This document shows, one piece after another, positions 28,309-42,721 of a stretch of 64,000 nt of DNA. Location of the stretch: the NCBI RefSeq assembly GCF_900109315.1, contig NZ_FOJC01000008.1:1-64000 (forward strand), given 5' to 3'. The stretch comes from [Haemophilus] ducreyi (GTDB lineage Bacteria > Pseudomonadota > Gammaproteobacteria > Enterobacterales > Pasteurellaceae). The stretch's first letter is position 1, and every line of letters starts with the position of its first letter. A program made the translations under genes and the position numbers. Below the pieces are notes generated by a model. It ran no database searches and was not told the DNA's origin. It was given only the letters and a program-made list of their open reading frames with translations.

Positions 28309-28326
28309 TCTTTAAGCGGGCAAAAA

Positions 28327-28677
28327 TTAATTGCCAAGACGCTCTTTAATACGAGCAGATTTACCTGAACGCTCACGTAAGTAGTAAAGTTTAGCTTTAC
28401 GTACTGCACCTTTACGCTTAACAAAAATGCTATCGATAATTGGTGAGTGAGTTTGGAATACACGCTCAACACCTACGCCGTTTGATACTTTACGCAGAGT
28501 GAATGCTGAGTGCAAGCCACGGTTACGAATTGCAATAACCACGCCTTCGAACGCTTGCAAACGTCTTTTACTACCTTCTACTACCCATACCTTAACTTCT
28601 AATGTGTCACCTGGACGGAAGCTAGGTACGTTTTGTTTTAACTGTTCTTGTTCAATCTGTTTGATGATATTACTCAT
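28327..28677 (-). CDS. rplS: 50S ribosomal protein L19
   Basis: 116 residues, starting [20 protein letters not shown], with the conserved [16 protein letters not shown] and [18 protein letters not shown]19 sits at the 30S-50S interface. It is the last gene of the rpsP operon and is followed by a strong terminator; 24 bases separate it from trmD. Confidence 0.98.
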   Translation of the reverse strand: MSNIIKQIEQEQLKQNVPSFRPGDTLEVKVWVVEGSKRRLQAFEGVVIAIRNRGLHSAFTLRKVSNGVGVERVFQTHSPIIDSIFVKRKGAVRKAKLYYLRERSGKSARIKERLGN

Positions 28678-28701
28678 TTTAAAAACCTTATAATCCTAGA
28701 A

Positions 28702-29457
28702 TTAACTGATTTTGTATTGCTGCTTAATTTTAGCCAACAACACGCGTTGTTCGTCAGTCAGAGCTAGGCTATCTAATAGCTCAGGGCGTCGTAACCACGT
28801 GCGTTCTAATGACTGCGCTAAGCGCCATTTACGAATCTGCTCATGATTTCCCGACATCAGCACTTGAGGAACAGGCATATTATCCAACACTTCTGGACGG
28901 GTATAATGAGGGCAATCTAATAAACCTTCAGCAAAAGAATCTTCCAACGCTGAAGCTTGCTTACCTAATACACCTGGCACAAATCTCGCAATGGCATCAA
29001 TTAATGTCATTGCAGGTAATTCCCCGCCTGTTAGCACGTAATCACCGATTGACCATTCTTCATCAACTTCAGATTGAATCAAACGCTCATCAACCCCCTC
29101 ATATCTACCACAAATCAAAATTAACTTACGGTTAGCAGAAAGTTCACGCACGCCTTGTTGATCAAGTTTACGTCCTTGTGGCGAAAGATAAATGACTTTA
29201 GCTTCCACCTCATCTTCTGATCGAGCAACTTGTTTAGCAGCCTGAATCGCATCACGTAATGGTTGCACCATCATTAACATACCCGGACCACCGCCATAAG
29301 GACGATCATCAACCGTATGATGCTTATCAAAAGTGAAATCACGAGGATTCCAACATTCAATCTGCAGAAGATTTTGTTTAATTGCGCGTCCTGTCACCCC
29401 AAAATCGGTAATTGCTTTAAATATCTCAGGGAAAAGTGAAATGATACCAATCCACAT
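28702..29457 (-). CDS. trmD: tRNA (guanine-N1)-methyltransferase TrmD
   Basis: Makes m1G37 in tRNAs reading CNN codons and some others, preventing +1 frameshifts. The 251 residues form a SPOUT fold; the trefoil-knot SAM-binding segments are visible in [26 protein letters not shown] and [16 protein letters not shown]. The N terminus [13 protein letters not shown] is typical. Third gene of the rpsP operon. Confidence 0.98.
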   Translation of the reverse strand: MWIGIISLFPEIFKAITDFGVTGRAIKQNLLQIECWNPRDFTFDKHHTVDDRPYGGGPGMLMMVQPLRDAIQAAKQVARSEDEVEAKVIYLSPQGRKLDQQGVRELSANRKLILICGRYEGVDERLIQSEVDEEWSIGDYVLTGGELPAMTLIDAIARFVPGVLGKQASALEDSFAEGLLDCPHYTRPEVLDNMPVPQVLMSGNHEQIRKWRLAQSLERTWLRRPELLDSLALTDEQRVLLAKIKQQYKIS

Positions 29458-29514
29458 TATTTATTCCTCAAACATCTGCTTACTTAAAAGCTAAAGGTCA
29501 CCGCATACCTGAGG

Positions 29515-30042
29515 TTAGAAACCAGCGTCCCAATCCACCGTAATGGTTTTAGTGGAGAGATCTACTCTTTTAACTACTTGTTTATATAAGAACGGAATTA
29601 ATCGCTCTTGTTTACCGAAAGCATCTTTACTATTAGCGCGAACTACCAACACATCATTTGAGCCCGTTTCCATTAACTCGGTTACAACACCCATCGTATA
29701 ATTTTCAAGGTTCACTACTTGACAACCAATTAAATCATGCCAGTAATAATCTTCCTCACCCAACTTAGGAAACACAGATAAATCAACACCAATTTCAGCA
29801 TTGGTCAATAACTGTGCCGCCTCGCGGTCTTCGGTGCCTTTCAATTTAACAATGAGATCATTGCTATGGTATCGCCAACTTTCTAGTTCGATTAGTTGCC
29901 ATTGCCCCTTAATTTTTAAAAACCAAGGCTGATAATCAAAAATACTTTCCGCTTTTTCTGTTGATGAATAGAGTCGTAACCAACCACGGATGCCATAGGT
30001 CGAACCTAATCTACCGACAACCTCAATTTTTTGTTCGCTCAT
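29515..30042 (-). CDS. rimM: Ribosome maturation factor RimM
   Basis: Binds S19 and helps mature the 30S head; 175 residues. The N-terminal RimM barrel ([21 protein letters not shown]) is followed by a PRC-barrel domain ([27 protein letters not shown]). Second gene in the rpsP operon, 32 bases after rpsP and 57 bases before trmD. Confidence 0.97.
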   Translation of the reverse strand: MSEQKIEVVGRLGSTYGIRGWLRLYSSTEKAESIFDYQPWFLKIKGQWQLIELESWRYHSNDLIVKLKGTEDREAAQLLTNAEIGVDLSVFPKLGEEDYYWHDLIGCQVVNLENYTMGVVTELMETGSNDVLVVRANSKDAFGKQERLIPFLYKQVVKRVDLSTKTITVDWDAGF

Positions 30043-30074
30043 AACTCACCTACATGTGCAAAATTTTTAATAAA

Positions 30075-30323
30075 TTAAGCCGCTTTACGAGCTTCTTTTA
30101 CTAAAGTAGCAACACGTTCTGAAAGTGCAGCACCTTTAGCAACCCAAGCATCAACTTTAGCCACATCTAAACGTAAACGTTCAGCCTGACCTGCTGCTAA
30201 TGGGTTGAAAAAACCGATACGCTCAATAAAACGACCGTCCCGAGGTGAACGGCTGTCCGCTACCACGATTTGATAGAATGGGCGTTTTTTAGCTCCGCCA
30301 CGAGTTAAACGAATGGTTACCAT
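30075..30323 (-). CDS. rpsP: 30S ribosomal protein S16
   Basis: 82 residues with the typical start [20 protein letters not shown] and the [14 protein letters not shown] core. First gene of the rpsP-rimM-trmD-rplS operon, preceded by GGAAGG. A terminator-like hairpin lies only about 37 bases upstream in its leader, and a strong promoter lies behind that at 30423-30450. Confidence 0.98.
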   Translation of the reverse strand: MVTIRLTRGGAKKRPFYQIVVADSRSPRDGRFIERIGFFNPLAAGQAERLRLDVAKVDAWVAKGAALSERVATLVKEARKAA

Positions 30324-30349
30324 AACCTTCCTCTAAAATATTATTGTAG

Positions 30350-30380
30350 TAAAAATAAAACCCTCGTTCGAGGTGAGGGT
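30350..30380 (-). promoter_or_regulatory. Terminator-like hairpin in the rpsP operon leader
   Basis: ACCCTC at 30360-30365 pairs with GAGGGT at 30375-30380, and an alternative inner stem CCTCG/CGAGG (30362-30373) competes with it. On the minus strand the outer stem is followed by TTTATTTTTA. The promoter is upstream and rpsP downstream, so the hairpin lies in the leader and could attenuate the operon. Attenuation is inferred. Confidence 0.6.
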
Positions 30381-30422
30381 ACTAAGATACTTTTCTATCT
30401 AAAAAGACAAAAAATCGGATAG

Positions 30423-30450
30423 ATTATACTTATTTTATGCAAAATTACAA
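30423..30450 (-). promoter_or_regulatory. Promoter of the rpsP operon
   Basis: On the minus strand a TTGTAA -35 (30445-30450) and a consensus TATAAT -10 (30423-30428) are 16 bases apart. The start should be near 30416, giving a leader of about 90 bases. Confidence 0.75.
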
Positions 30451-30510
30451 GAAAAGTTGATCAATGCGACTTACTTAAAAAACTAAACATAGTTCAATCA
30501 TCATTAAACT

Positions 30511-30541
30511 AAAAAACAAAGCCCGAGAATATTCGGGCTTT
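30511..30541 (-). terminator. Terminator of the alpha operon
   Basis: A perfect 9-base stem, AAAGCCCGA at 30518-30526 and its complement at 30533-30541, is followed on the minus strand by GTTTTTT. It lies 25 bases after the rplQ stop and closes the long ribosomal block. Confidence 0.85.
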
Positions 30542-30565
30542 CTAAATAGCGAAAAGCTATTATGT

Positions 30566-30949
30566 TTATTCCGCAGTTACTTCAGCAACTTCTGGACGAT
30601 CAACTAATTCAATGTAAGCCATAGGTGCATTATCACCAGCACGGAAACCACATTTTAAAATACGAGTATAACCACCCGCACGCTGTGCAAAACGTGGACC
30701 TAATTCATTGAATAATTTTGCAACTGTTTCTATGTTGCGAGTACGAGCAAAAGCTAAACGACGATTTGCAACGCTATCTTCTTTTGCTAAAGTAATTAAT
30801 GGTTCAACTACACGACGTAACTCTTTAGCTTTAGGTAAAGTTGTTTTAATAATCTCATGACCAATTAAAGCACTTGCCATATTACGGAACATCGCTTGGC
30901 GATGACTGCTGTTACGGTTTAATTGACGTCCACTCTTACGATGACGCAT
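30566..30949 (-). CDS. rplQ: 50S ribosomal protein L17
   Basis: 127 residues; the N terminus [24 protein letters not shown] and the [24 protein letters not shown] core are diagnostic. Last gene of the alpha operon (rpsM-rpsK-rpsD-rpoA-rplQ), with a terminator directly after. Confidence 0.98.
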   Translation of the reverse strand: MRHRKSGRQLNRNSSHRQAMFRNMASALIGHEIIKTTLPKAKELRRVVEPLITLAKEDSVANRRLAFARTRNIETVAKLFNELGPRFAQRAGGYTRILKCGFRAGDNAPMAYIELVDRPEVAEVTAE

Positions 30950-30985
30950 AACCTATTCCTTCTTAGAAAATCTAATACCTAAAAA

Positions 30986-31975
30986 CTAATCTTCAGCAAT
31001 ACTTGCTGGAGGCCAATTTTCAAGGCGCATACCCAGTGATAAACCACGTGAAGCAAGGACATCCTTAATCTCAGTAAGTGATTTCTTACCAAGATTAGGC
31101 GTTTTTAATAACTCAACTTCAGTACGTTGTACTAAATCACCGATATAATGAATTGTCTCTGCTTTCAAACAGTTAGCAGAACGAACTGTCAACTCTAAAT
31201 CATCTACAGGTCGAAGTAAAATTGGATCAAATTCCGGTTTTTCTTCTTTGATTTCGGGTTGACGAATATCACGTAAATCAACGAATGCATCTAATTGTTC
31301 TACTAAAATCGTTGCAGCACGACGAATGGCTTCTTCTGGATCGATTGTGCCATTTGTTTCCATATCAATAATCAGCTTATCTAAGTCTGTTCGTTGTTCA
31401 ACACGTGCAGCTTCTACATTATAAGCTATACGATCTACTGGACTGAAACGAGCATCAACTAATAAGCGACCAATTGGACGGTCTTCATCCTGTGAATGTA
31501 CTCGAGCCGATGCTGGTACATAACCACGACCACGTTGAACGTAGATACGCATATTGATTGATGCATCTTTATCTGTCAAATGACAAATAACATGATTCGG
31601 ATTTATAATTTCCACATCACCATCGTGCGTAATGTCGGCTGCAAGTACAGGGCCAATTCCAGACTTATTAAGTGTCAGAGTAACATCATTTTTACCTGAT
31701 ACTTTTACCGCTAGACCTTTAAGGTTTAACAATACTTCAAGAATATCTTCTTGTACGCCTTCTTTGCTGCTGTATTCATGTAATACACCATCAATTTCAA
31801 CTTCTGCAACTGCACAACCAGGCATAGACGAAAGTAAAATGCGACGAAGTGCGTTACCTAATGTATGACCAAAACCACGTTCTAACGGCTCTAAGGTCAC
31901 TTTTGCGTGAGTTGAACTAATTTGCTCAATATTCACTAAGTGCGGCTTTAAAAATTCTATCACAGAACCCTGCAT
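30986..31975 (-). CDS. rpoA: RNA polymerase alpha subunit
   Basis: 329 residues, as in E. coli. The N-terminal assembly domain contains [23 protein letters not shown]; the C-terminal domain, which contacts UP elements and activators, is seen in [28 protein letters not shown] and [14 protein letters not shown]. Fourth gene of the alpha operon. It must interact with the strong UP-like tract of the rrn P1 promoter elsewhere in the window. Confidence 0.99.
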   Translation of the reverse strand: MQGSVIEFLKPHLVNIEQISSTHAKVTLEPLERGFGHTLGNALRRILLSSMPGCAVAEVEIDGVLHEYSSKEGVQEDILEVLLNLKGLAVKVSGKNDVTLTLNKSGIGPVLAADITHDGDVEIINPNHVICHLTDKDASINMRIYVQRGRGYVPASARVHSQDEDRPIGRLLVDARFSPVDRIAYNVEAARVEQRTDLDKLIIDMETNGTIDPEEAIRRAATILVEQLDAFVDLRDIRQPEIKEEKPEFDPILLRPVDDLELTVRSANCLKAETIHYIGDLVQRTEVELLKTPNLGKKSLTEIKDVLASRGLSLGMRLENWPPASIAED

Positions 31976-32040
31976 TTTATCCTCTCTTTGTTTTTAAGCT
32001 CTATTTCTAACCTAATAAAATATAATTCAAAAATTAACTA

Positions 32041-32667
32041 TTATTTAGAATAAAGCTCAACGATCAGATGTTCGTTAATATCTGCTGATAAGTCAGCGCG
32101 TTCAGGTGTACGTTTAAATACACCTTCCATTTTAACCGCATCAACTTCTAACCATGTCGGTTTTTCACGCTGAGAGGCTAATTCTAATGATGCTTTAATA
32201 CGTGCTTGTTTTTTAGATTTCTCACGAACAGTAACCACATCATCAACAGAAACCTGATAAGAAGGAATATTTACCACACGACCATTTACCACAATAGATT
32301 TATGGCTTACAAGTTGACGTGCTTCAGCACGTGTTGCCGCAAATCCCATACGGTAAACGACGTTATCTAAACGACCTTCTAATAATACTAATAAGTTCTC
32401 ACCTGTATTACCTTTCAAACGGTTCGCTTCAGTATAATAATTACGGAATTGACGCTCTAAGATACCATAAATACGGCGAACTTTTTGTTTTTCACGTAAT
32501 TGACTACCATAGTCAGATAAACGTGGCTTGCGTGCACCATGTTGACCCGGTGCTACATCAAGACGATTTCTACATTTTGATTCAATCGCACGAACGCCTG
32601 ATTTTAAAAATAAATCAGTACCTTCACGACGGCTTAGCTTGAGCTTAGGACCCAAATATCTTGCCAT
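32041..32667 (-). CDS. rpsD: 30S ribosomal protein S4
   Basis: Primary 16S-binding protein and, in E. coli, translational repressor of the alpha operon. The 208 residues begin [24 protein letters not shown]; the S4 RNA-binding domain is [27 protein letters not shown]. It probably acts on the conserved leader at 33450-33541. Confidence 0.99.
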   Translation of the reverse strand: MARYLGPKLKLSRREGTDLFLKSGVRAIESKCRNRLDVAPGQHGARKPRLSDYGSQLREKQKVRRIYGILERQFRNYYTEANRLKGNTGENLLVLLEGRLDNVVYRMGFAATRAEARQLVSHKSIVVNGRVVNIPSYQVSVDDVVTVREKSKKQARIKASLELASQREKPTWLEVDAVKMEGVFKRTPERADLSADINEHLIVELYSK

Positions 32668-32695
32668 TTTCTTTCTCCAATTATTCTAACGTCAA

Positions 32696-33088
<393 letters not shown>

Positions 33089-33101
33089 TTATTTACTCCG
33101 A

Positions 33102-33458
33102 TTATTTCTTGACCGGTTTGCGTGGACCCTTACGAGTACGTGCATTAGTCTTAGTACGTTGTCCACGTACTGGCAAGCCACGACGATGACGTAAACCACG
33201 ATAGCAACCTAAATCTAAAAGACGTTTGATGCTTAATGTTACTTCACGACGTAAATCACCCTCGACAGTAAATTTACTAACTTCTTCACGCAGTTTTTCA
33301 ATCTGCTCTTCAGACAATTCTCTGATCTTTACATCTTCAGCAATACCCGTTGCAACACAAATTGCTTTAGCACGAGTTTTACCGATACCATAAATTGCAG
33401 TTAACGCGATTACAGTATGTTTTTGATCAGGAATGTTAATGCCTGCAATACGGGCCAC
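33102..33458 (-). CDS. rpsM: 30S ribosomal protein S13
   Basis: 118 residues; [20 protein letters not shown] and the basic tail [15 protein letters not shown] are typical. It contacts tRNA and the 50S subunit from the 30S head. The start codon is GTG with AGGAGTGCATA upstream, the same as E. coli rpsM, where the GTG is part of the S4-controlled pseudoknot. First gene of the alpha operon. Confidence 0.98.
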   Translation of the reverse strand: MARIAGINIPDQKHTVIALTAIYGIGKTRAKAICVATGIAEDVKIRELSEEQIEKLREEVSKFTVEGDLRREVTLSIKRLLDLGCYRGLRHRRGLPVRGQRTKTNARTRKGPRKPVKK

Positions 33459-33541
33459 TATGCACTCCTATTATTTAAGTTTATGATATACTGATCTTGA
33501 AAAGCCCGTTTCAGGATACTCAAACAGTATATCAGGACAAA
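33450..33541 (-). promoter_or_regulatory. S4-binding alpha operon leader (Alpha_RBS pseudoknot)
   Basis: On the minus strand the segments GTTTGAGTATCCTGAAA, CGGGCTTTTCA and TAGGAGTGCATAGTGGCC are nearly identical to the E. coli alpha leader as I remember it. A perfect 10-base inverted repeat (TGATATACTG at 33484-33493 and its complement at 33525-33534) closes the structure. In E. coli S4 binds this nested pseudoknot and traps the ribosome on rpsM. Confidence 0.8.
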
Positions 33542-33543
33542 TT

Positions 33544-33568
33544 AGCTGAGCAGTATACCTGCTCAGCT
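33544..33568 (-). terminator. Hairpin between rpmJ and the alpha leader
   Basis: Perfect 10-base arms, AGCTGAGCAG at 33544-33553 and its complement at 33559-33568, have a 5-base loop. The minus-strand tail is AATTTG, without a full T-run, so it may only partly end spc transcripts or act as an mRNA processing or stability element. Confidence 0.45.
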
Positions 33569-33594
33569 TGTTCTTTGCAAGAAAGAATACTTAA

Positions 33595-33708
33595 TTAACC
33601 TTGACGTTGCTTATGTTTAGGATCGGTGCAAATTACACGAACAACACCTTCACGTTTAACAACTTTACAGTTACGGCATAATTTCTTAACTGAAGCACGA
33701 ACTTTCAT
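33595..33708 (-). CDS. rpmJ: Ribosomal protein L36, zinc-ribbon form
   Basis: 37 residues, [20 protein letters not shown] and on to [11 protein letters not shown]. All zinc ligands are present (Cys11, Cys14, Cys27 and a His), unlike the second copy at 14892-15017. It sits in its normal place after secY, at the end of the spc operon. Too short for most ORF cut-offs; found by translation of the minus strand. Confidence 0.96.
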   Translation of the reverse strand: MKVRASVKKLCRNCKVVKREGVVRVICTDPKHKQRQG

Positions 33709-33739
33709 TGCTTATCCTTTTTGATCTAGGGAACTATTA

Positions 33740-35059
33740 TTACCCTAAGCCTTTTAAATTAGCTTTCTTCAACACAGAATCATATTGTAATGACATTAAA
33801 TGACTCTGAACCTGTGCGATGAAATCCATAATAACTACCACTACGATAAGTAACGAAGTACCGCCTAATTGAAATGGTACTTTCCACAACGACGTAATGA
33901 TATAAGGAACCAAACAAACAAAAGTAATATATAACGCACCAATTAGAGTTAAGCGCGTCATCACTTTATCAATATAACGTGATGTTTGTTCGCCTGGCCG
34001 ATAACCTGGTACAAACGCACCTGATTTCTTCAAATTATCCGCTGTATCACGAGGATTATATTGCATTCCTGTATAAAAGAATGCAAAGAAAATTACTGCC
34101 ATTGAGAATAACACAACATACAATGGTTGTCCTGGCTGTAACAATTGTGATAAATCAAATAACCATTCAAGCCCTTCACTTTGACCAAACCATTGAGTAA
34201 TACTGGCAGGAAATAAAATGATACTTGAAGCAAAAATAGCTGGAATTACACCGGCCATATTAACTTTTAATGGTAAATGAGAGGCTCTTGCAGGCGTCAT
34301 TATTCTACCTTGCTGACGACTCGCATAATTTACCACAATTCTTCTTTGTCCACGCTCAATAAATACAACAAAATATGTTACAGCAAATGCAATTAACGCT
34401 ACTAATAACAACACAAGCAACGAAATTTCACCTTGGCGAGCCTGTTCAATTGTCTGCCCTATAGTTGCTGGTAAATCAGCAACAATACCTGCAAAAATAA
34501 TCAGAGAGATACCATTTCCGATGCCGCGTTCAGTGATTTGCTCACCCAGCCACATCAAAAATATAGTTCCAGTAACCAAACTAATTACAGAAGTGATATA
34601 GAATAATATGCTTGGATTAGGTACTAACCCTTGCAACATATTCGGTAAGGCAATTGAAATACCAATAGATTGAATAAATGCCAATAACAAAGTTGCATAA
34701 CGCGTATATTTGCTAATTTTACGCCTTCCAGCTTCGCCTTCCTTCTTTAATTCTGCCAAAGGAGGATGAATAGCGGTCAATAATTGAATAATTATTGAAG
34801 CAGAAATATAAGGCATAATACCTAATGCAAATATAGAAGCTCGACTTAAAGCACCACCAGAGAACATGTTAAACATATCAATAATGGTGCCTTGTTGTTG
34901 TCGAATTAGTTCGGATAATACAGAAGCATCAATGCCAGGAACAGGTATAAAAGAACCGATACGGAAAATGATTAACGCACCTAAAACAAATAATAATCTT
35001 GATTTAAGCTCGCCAGTCCCTTTTTGTGTACTACCTTGGTACCCTGGTTGCTTTGCCAT
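33740..35059 (-). CDS. secY: Protein translocase channel subunit SecY
   Basis: Ten-helix membrane channel for Sec export; 439 residues when started at 35059 ([20 protein letters not shown]), matching E. coli. An earlier in-frame start at 35092 lies inside rplO and would add 11 residues. Transmembrane segments run throughout; [33 protein letters not shown] and [20 protein letters not shown] are characteristic. The ribosome binding site GGAA lies within the rplO stop region, so the two are tightly coupled. Confidence 0.98.
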   Translation of the reverse strand: MAKQPGYQGSTQKGTGELKSRLLFVLGALIIFRIGSFIPVPGIDASVLSELIRQQQGTIIDMFNMFSGGALSRASIFALGIMPYISASIIIQLLTAIHPPLAELKKEGEAGRRKISKYTRYATLLLAFIQSIGISIALPNMLQGLVPNPSILFYITSVISLVTGTIFLMWLGEQITERGIGNGISLIIFAGIVADLPATIGQTIEQARQGEISLLVLLLVALIAFAVTYFVVFIERGQRRIVVNYASRQQGRIMTPARASHLPLKVNMAGVIPAIFASSIILFPASITQWFGQSEGLEWLFDLSQLLQPGQPLYVVLFSMAVIFFAFFYTGMQYNPRDTADNLKKSGAFVPGYRPGEQTSRYIDKVMTRLTLIGALYITFVCLVPYIITSLWKVPFQLGGTSLLIVVVVIMDFIAQVQSHLMSLQYDSVLKKANLKGLG

Positions 35060-35060
35060 C

Positions 35061-35495
35061 TTATTCCTCGATAGAACCGCCAACAGCTTCAATAGCTGCT
35101 TTAGCTCCTTTAGTTACACGTAAGCCTTTAATTACTAATGCTCTTTCAATTTTACCCGCTAAAATTACTTTAACAGATAGAATATTTTTAGTAATAATAT
35201 TAGCCGCTTTAAGTGCTTCTAGAGTAACCTCATTGCCATCTACTTTAGCTAAATCATTTAAACGTATTTCAGCAACGTGAAGTGATTTTAATGAAGTAAA
35301 ACCAAATTTTGGTAAACGACGGTATAAAGGCATTTGACCACCTTCGAAACCACGGCGAACACCGCCGCCTGTACGAGATTTTTGACCTTTATGACCACGA
35401 CCACCAGTCTTACCTAAACCAGAACCAATACCACGACCTAAACGCTTAGCGCTATGTTTAGCGCCTTCAGCTGGAGAAAGTGAATTTAAACGCAT
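35061..35495 (-). CDS. rplO: 50S ribosomal protein L15
   Basis: 144 residues, with the glycine- and arginine-rich N-terminal extension ([22 protein letters not shown]) that threads into 23S rRNA. Spc operon gene between rpmD and secY; its stop codon is next to the secY start. Confidence 0.99.
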   Translation of the reverse strand: MRLNSLSPAEGAKHSAKRLGRGIGSGLGKTGGRGHKGQKSRTGGGVRRGFEGGQMPLYRRLPKFGFTSLKSLHVAEIRLNDLAKVDGNEVTLEALKAANIITKNILSVKVILAGKIERALVIKGLRVTKGAKAAIEAVGGSIEE

Positions 35496-35499
35496 TATA

Positions 35500-35679
35500 T
35501 TATTCCTCCACCTTAACCATATAAGATACTTGATTAATCATCCCACGAATTGCAGGGGTATCAATTAATTCAACAGTATGACGAATATGACGAAGACCTA
35601 AACCTTTCAACGTTGCTTTATGTTTCGGTAAACGAGCAATAGAGCTACGAGTTTGAGTTACTTTAATTGTTTTTGCCAT
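35500..35679 (-). CDS. rpmD: 50S ribosomal protein L30
   Basis: 59 residues starting at the ATG at 35679 ([20 protein letters not shown]). An upstream TTG at 35685 would add two residues, but the ATG matches the family start. Spc operon gene between rpsE and rplO. Confidence 0.97.
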   Translation of the reverse strand: MAKTIKVTQTRSSIARLPKHKATLKGLGLRHIRHTVELIDTPAIRGMINQVSYMVKVEE

Positions 35680-35685
35680 ATTCAA

Positions 35686-36554
<869 letters not shown>

Positions 36555-36568
36555 AGTGTTACCTTACT

Positions 36569-37102
36569 TTACTTTTTCTTCGCTTCTTTTGTACGCACTA
36601 CTTCATCTGAGTAACGTACCCCTTTACCTTTATAAGGCTCTGGACAACGATATGCACGAATATCTGCTGCAACTTGACCAATTAACTGTTTGTCTGCGCT
36701 CTTAAGAATAATTTCTGTTTGAGATGGACATTCACCAGTTACACCAAGTGGCAACGTATGTTCAATTGGATGTGAATAGCCTAAACTTAATGCAACAACG
36801 TTACCTTTCATTTGAGCTCTATAACCAACACCCACTAATTGTAATTTCTTAGTAAAGCCTTCAGTAACACCAATAACCATCGCATTAACAAGCGCACGAG
36901 CAGTACCTGCTTGAGCATCTGCATTAGCAACGCCTTCTCTAGGCACGAAAGTTAATGCGTTAGCATCTTGATTTACTTCAATTGCATTATGGATTTCACG
37001 AGATAACTCGCCATTTTTACCTTTAACTGTTAATAGCTGACCGTTGATTTTAACTTCAACACCGGCAGGAATATTAACAGGTGCCTTTGCAACACGAGAC
37101 AT
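36569..37102 (-). CDS. rplF: 50S ribosomal protein L6
   Basis: 177 residues in two similar domains; [20 protein letters not shown] at the start and [24 protein letters not shown] at the end are diagnostic. It lies near the factor-binding site of the 50S. Spc operon. Confidence 0.99.
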   Translation of the reverse strand: MSRVAKAPVNIPAGVEVKINGQLLTVKGKNGELSREIHNAIEVNQDANALTFVPREGVANADAQAGTARALVNAMVIGVTEGFTKKLQLVGVGYRAQMKGNVVALSLGYSHPIEHTLPLGVTGECPSQTEIILKSADKQLIGQVAADIRAYRCPEPYKGKGVRYSDEVVRTKEAKKK

Positions 37103-37117
37103 TTTTCCTACCTCTTA

Positions 37118-37510
37118 TTATGCTACGTAACAGATAATTTCACCGCCAAGCCCTTCTTCACGAGCAGCTCGGTCAGTCATTACACCTTTCGATGTAGAAA
37201 CAATAGCAATACCTAAACCTCCCATAACTTTTGGTAATTCGTCTTTACGTTTGTAAATACGAAGACCAGGACGGCTTATGCGTTGAATACTTTCTACAAC
37301 AGGTTTATTTTGGAAATACTTTAAAGTAATTTCCAATTCAGGTTTTGAATCTTCAATAATTCTAAAGCTCTCAACATAACCTTCTTTAGCTAAAACATTG
37401 GCAATCGCAACTTTTAACTTAGATGAAGGCATACTGATTGCAACTTTATTCGCAGCTTGACCGTTACGAATACGGGTCAGCATATCTGCGATTGGATCTT
37501 GCATACTCAT
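37118..37510 (-). CDS. rpsH: 30S ribosomal protein S8
   Basis: 130 residues when begun at 37510 ([20 protein letters not shown]), as in E. coli. A longer reading to 37594 overlaps rpsN and has no family support. In E. coli S8 represses the spc operon by binding an mRNA hairpin at the start of rplE; I did not resolve that structure here. Confidence 0.98.
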   Translation of the reverse strand: MSMQDPIADMLTRIRNGQAANKVAISMPSSKLKVAIANVLAKEGYVESFRIIEDSKPELEITLKYFQNKPVVESIQRISRPGLRIYKRKDELPKVMGGLGIAIVSTSKGVMTDRAAREEGLGGEIICYVA

Positions 37511-37541
37511 GTATTTACTCCCATGATCCCAAATTAAAAGA

Positions 37542-37847
37542 TTACCAACTTGCCTTCTTAAGGCCCGGAATTTCACCGCGCATTGCAGCTTCACGAACCT
37601 TAATACGGCTTAAACCAAACTTGCTCAACACACCGTGTGGACGACCAGTTTGGCGGCAACGACTACGCTGACGACTAGGACTTGAATCACGAGGTAGCAT
37701 TTGTAACTTTAATACTGCTGCCCAACGATCTTCATCTGAAGAATTAATATCAGAAATAATTTTCTTTAATTCCTCACGTTTCGCGTAGAATTTATCAGCT
37801 AATTTAGCACGTTTAACATCACGTGCAATCATTGATTGTTTTGCCAT
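37542..37847 (-). CDS. rpsN: 30S ribosomal protein S14
   Basis: 101 residues, the long zinc-free form ([20 protein letters not shown], then [34 protein letters not shown]). It has a single cysteine, so it does not carry the CxxC zinc site of the short form. Spc operon between rplE and rpsH. Confidence 0.98.
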   Translation of the reverse strand: MAKQSMIARDVKRAKLADKFYAKREELKKIISDINSSDEDRWAAVLKLQMLPRDSSPSRQRSRCRQTGRPHGVLSKFGLSRIKVREAAMRGEIPGLKKASW

Positions 37848-37858
37848 GATAACCTACC

Positions 37859-38727
<869 letters not shown>

Positions 38728-38737
38728 TACATTCCCC

Positions 38738-39151
<414 letters not shown>

Positions 39152-39179
39152 CTATTTGCCCTATGCAAATAGCTCCCGG

Positions 39180-39208
39180 ATTGTACAAAAAACAGAAGCA
39201 AAAAGCAA
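39180..39208 (-). promoter_or_regulatory. Promoter of the spc operon
   Basis: On the minus strand TTGCTT (39203-39208) and TACAAT (39180-39185) are 17 bases apart, with a GC-rich CCGGGAGC discriminator. The leader of about 65 bases carries a perfect 7-base hairpin at 39152-39172 (CTATTTG and its complement). Confidence 0.7.
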
Positions 39209-39289
39209 CTATTTTCCTATATAAACCCACAATCACTGGCTTACCATACAAACAAAATGGAATAGCTTAACAACTGAATAATCATAAAT

Positions 39290-39320
39290 AAAAAAGCCTT
39301 GAACTTTTCAAGGCTTTTTT
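39290..39320 (-). terminator. Terminator of the S10 operon
   Basis: A perfect 14-base stem, AAAAAAGCCTTGAA and its complement with a 3-base loop, ends in six T on either strand. It lies 15 bases after the rpsQ stop and separates the S10 and spc operons. Confidence 0.9.
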
Positions 39321-39334
39321 ATCTATTTGTAGAA

Positions 39335-39589
39335 TTAAGCTACAGCTTTTTCTACTACACGAACCAATTTATGTGATTTAGTTTTTGAAACAGGACGACA
39401 CTCCTGAATTTCTACTACATCACCTAATTTAGCTTCGTTGTTTTCATCGTGTACGTGTAATTTGGTAGTACGACGGATGAATTTTCCATATAAAGGATGT
39501 TTCACCGTACGTTCGATAGCAACTACAAATGATTTATCCATTTTGTCGCTTACTACTTTACCTTGTACTGTACGAATTTTATCAGTCAT
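39335..39589 (-). CDS. rpsQ: 30S ribosomal protein S17
   Basis: 84 residues, OB-fold; [20 protein letters not shown] and [19 protein letters not shown] are typical. Last gene of the S10 operon; its start shares a base with the rpmC stop. Confidence 0.99.
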
Positions 39590-39779
39590 TACTCACCCGC
39601 CTTTTGATTTAATACAGTTTTAACTTGTGCAATGCTACAACGCACTTGTTTTAACTGGTGGGTTTGTTGAAGCTGACCGGTGGCTGCTTGCATACGCAAT
39701 TTGAATTGTTCACCTAAAAGATTAATTAATTCAGCTTTCAGCTCTTCAACATTTTTTGTACGTAGTTCTTGAGCTTTCA

Positions 39780-39780
<1 letters not shown>
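39589..39780 (-). CDS. rpmC: 50S ribosomal protein L29
   Basis: 63 residues forming a helical pair ([20 protein letters not shown]). It lies at the tunnel exit, where SRP and trigger factor dock. One-base overlaps with rplP before it and rpsQ after it indicate coupled translation in the S10 operon. Confidence 0.98.
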
Positions 39781-40190
<410 letters not shown>

Positions 40191-40203
40191 TCAGTGATTC
40201 TCC

Positions 40204-40911
<708 letters not shown>

Positions 40912-40925
40912 TTATTCCTCTACGA

Positions 40926-41258
40926 TTAATGATCTGACACAACCACAGTGATGTGGCTTGTACGTTTTAAGATACGATCTGCTCGACCTTTTGCACGTGG
41001 CATAACACGTTTCATGCTTGGACCTTCATTAACGAAGATTTTAGCAACTTTAAGATCATCTACATCTGCACCATCATTATGCTCTGCGTTAGCAATAGCA
41101 GATTCTAATACTTTTTTAACTAAAGCAGAGGCTTTTTTGTTAGTAAAGGTTAAAATTTCTAATGCTTGCGCAACTTTTTTACCGCGAATTAAATCAGCAA
41201 CTAAGCGAGCTTTTTGTGCAGAGGTACGAGCGTAACGATGTTTAGCAATAGTTTCCAT
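40926..41258 (-). CDS. rplV: 50S ribosomal protein L22
   Basis: 110 residues ([20 protein letters not shown]); the tunnel-lining hairpin is [20 protein letters not shown], known in E. coli for macrolide and arrest-peptide effects. S10 operon. Confidence 0.99.
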   Translation of the reverse strand: METIAKHRYARTSAQKARLVADLIRGKKVAQALEILTFTNKKASALVKKVLESAIANAEHNDGADVDDLKVAKIFVNEGPSMKRVMPRAKGRADRILKRTSHITVVVSDH

Positions 41259-41268
41259 CTTTTACCTC

Positions 41269-41553
<285 letters not shown>

Positions 41554-41573
41554 CTATTATTTAGTAAATATAA

Positions 41574-42395
41574 TTATTTTCCACGACGACGTACAATATA
41601 TTTATCTGTACGTTTGTTGTGACGAGTTTTCTTACCTTTGGTTTGAACGCCCCAAGGAGTAACTGGATGTTTACCAAAGTTACGACCTTCACCACCACCA
41701 TGTGGGTGGTCTACTGGGTTCATTGCAGTACCACGAACTGTTGGACGAATACCTCTCCAACGATTAGCACCTGCTTTACCAAGTACGCGAAGCATATGTT
41801 CTGAGTTACCGACTTCACCGATAGTGGCGATACACTCAGCTAATACTTTACGCATTTCGCCTGAACGAAGACGCAAAGTTACATAATTACCTTCACGAGC
41901 GATAATTTGTACATAAGCACCAGCAGAACGTGCAATTTGACCACCTTTACCAGGTTTTAATTCAACGTTATGAACTGTAGTACCTACAGGAATATTACGC
42001 ATTGGTAGCGCATTACCTACTTTAATATGTGCTGATGCACCCGCTTGAATCATATCACCAACAGATAACCCTTTTGGTGCTAAGATATAGCGACGCTCAC
42101 CATCTTTATAAAGTACTAATGCAATATTTGCAGAACGATTTGGATCATATTCTAAACGCTCAACTACCGCTGGAATATCAAACTTATTACGTTTGAAATC
42201 AATTAAACGATAGTGTTGTTTATGACCACCACCAATATGGCGAGTTGTAATACGACCTAAATTATTACGTCCACCCGTTTTAGATTTAGTATCTAATAAA
42301 GGTGCGTAAGGTTTACCTTTATGTAATTCTGCATTTACAACTTTAACTACGTGACGACGACCAGCGGAGGTCGGCTTACATTTAACGATAGCCAT
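41574..42395 (-). CDS. rplB: 50S ribosomal protein L2
   Basis: 273 residues; the conserved [19 protein letters not shown] region reads [15 protein letters not shown] with the histidine important for peptidyl transfer. It joins the subunits and supports the catalytic centre. S10 operon. Confidence 0.99.
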   Translation of the reverse strand: MAIVKCKPTSAGRRHVVKVVNAELHKGKPYAPLLDTKSKTGGRNNLGRITTRHIGGGHKQHYRLIDFKRNKFDIPAVVERLEYDPNRSANIALVLYKDGERRYILAPKGLSVGDMIQAGASAHIKVGNALPMRNIPVGTTVHNVELKPGKGGQIARSAGAYVQIIAREGNYVTLRLRSGEMRKVLAECIATIGEVGNSEHMLRVLGKAGANRWRGIRPTVRGTAMNPVDHPHGGGEGRNFGKHPVTPWGVQTKGKKTRHNKRTDKYIVRRRGK

Positions 42396-42415
42396 TTATA
42401 AATTTTCCTCCGTAA

Positions 42416-42721
42416 TTACTCTGCTGCACCTTCAACAAAGTCAAGCGATTGACCTTCTTGAAGAGTAACATACGCTTTTTTCCAGTCACTACGACGACCC
42501 ATTCTAGCACCATGACGTTTAGTTTTACCTTTAACAACAACAGTACGAACAGAATCCACTTTCACTTCAAATAATTCTTGAACTGCATTAGCAACTTCAA
42601 CTTTATTAGCATCTAATGCTACTTTGAAAACGATAGTGTTGCCTTTTTCAGCATTTTTCGTCGCTTTTTCAGAGATATGCGGTGCTTTAAGCACTTTTAG
42701 CAAACGTTCTTGTTGAATCAT
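42416..42721 (-). CDS. rplW: 50S ribosomal protein L23
   Basis: 101 residues ([20 protein letters not shown]). It is the main docking site for trigger factor and the SRP at the tunnel exit; ffh is also in this window. Overlaps the rplD stop by four bases. Confidence 0.99.
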   Translation of the reverse strand: MIQQERLLKVLKAPHISEKATKNAEKGNTIVFKVALDANKVEVANAVQELFEVKVDSVRTVVVKGKTKRHGARMGRRSDWKKAYVTLQEGQSLDFVEGAAE

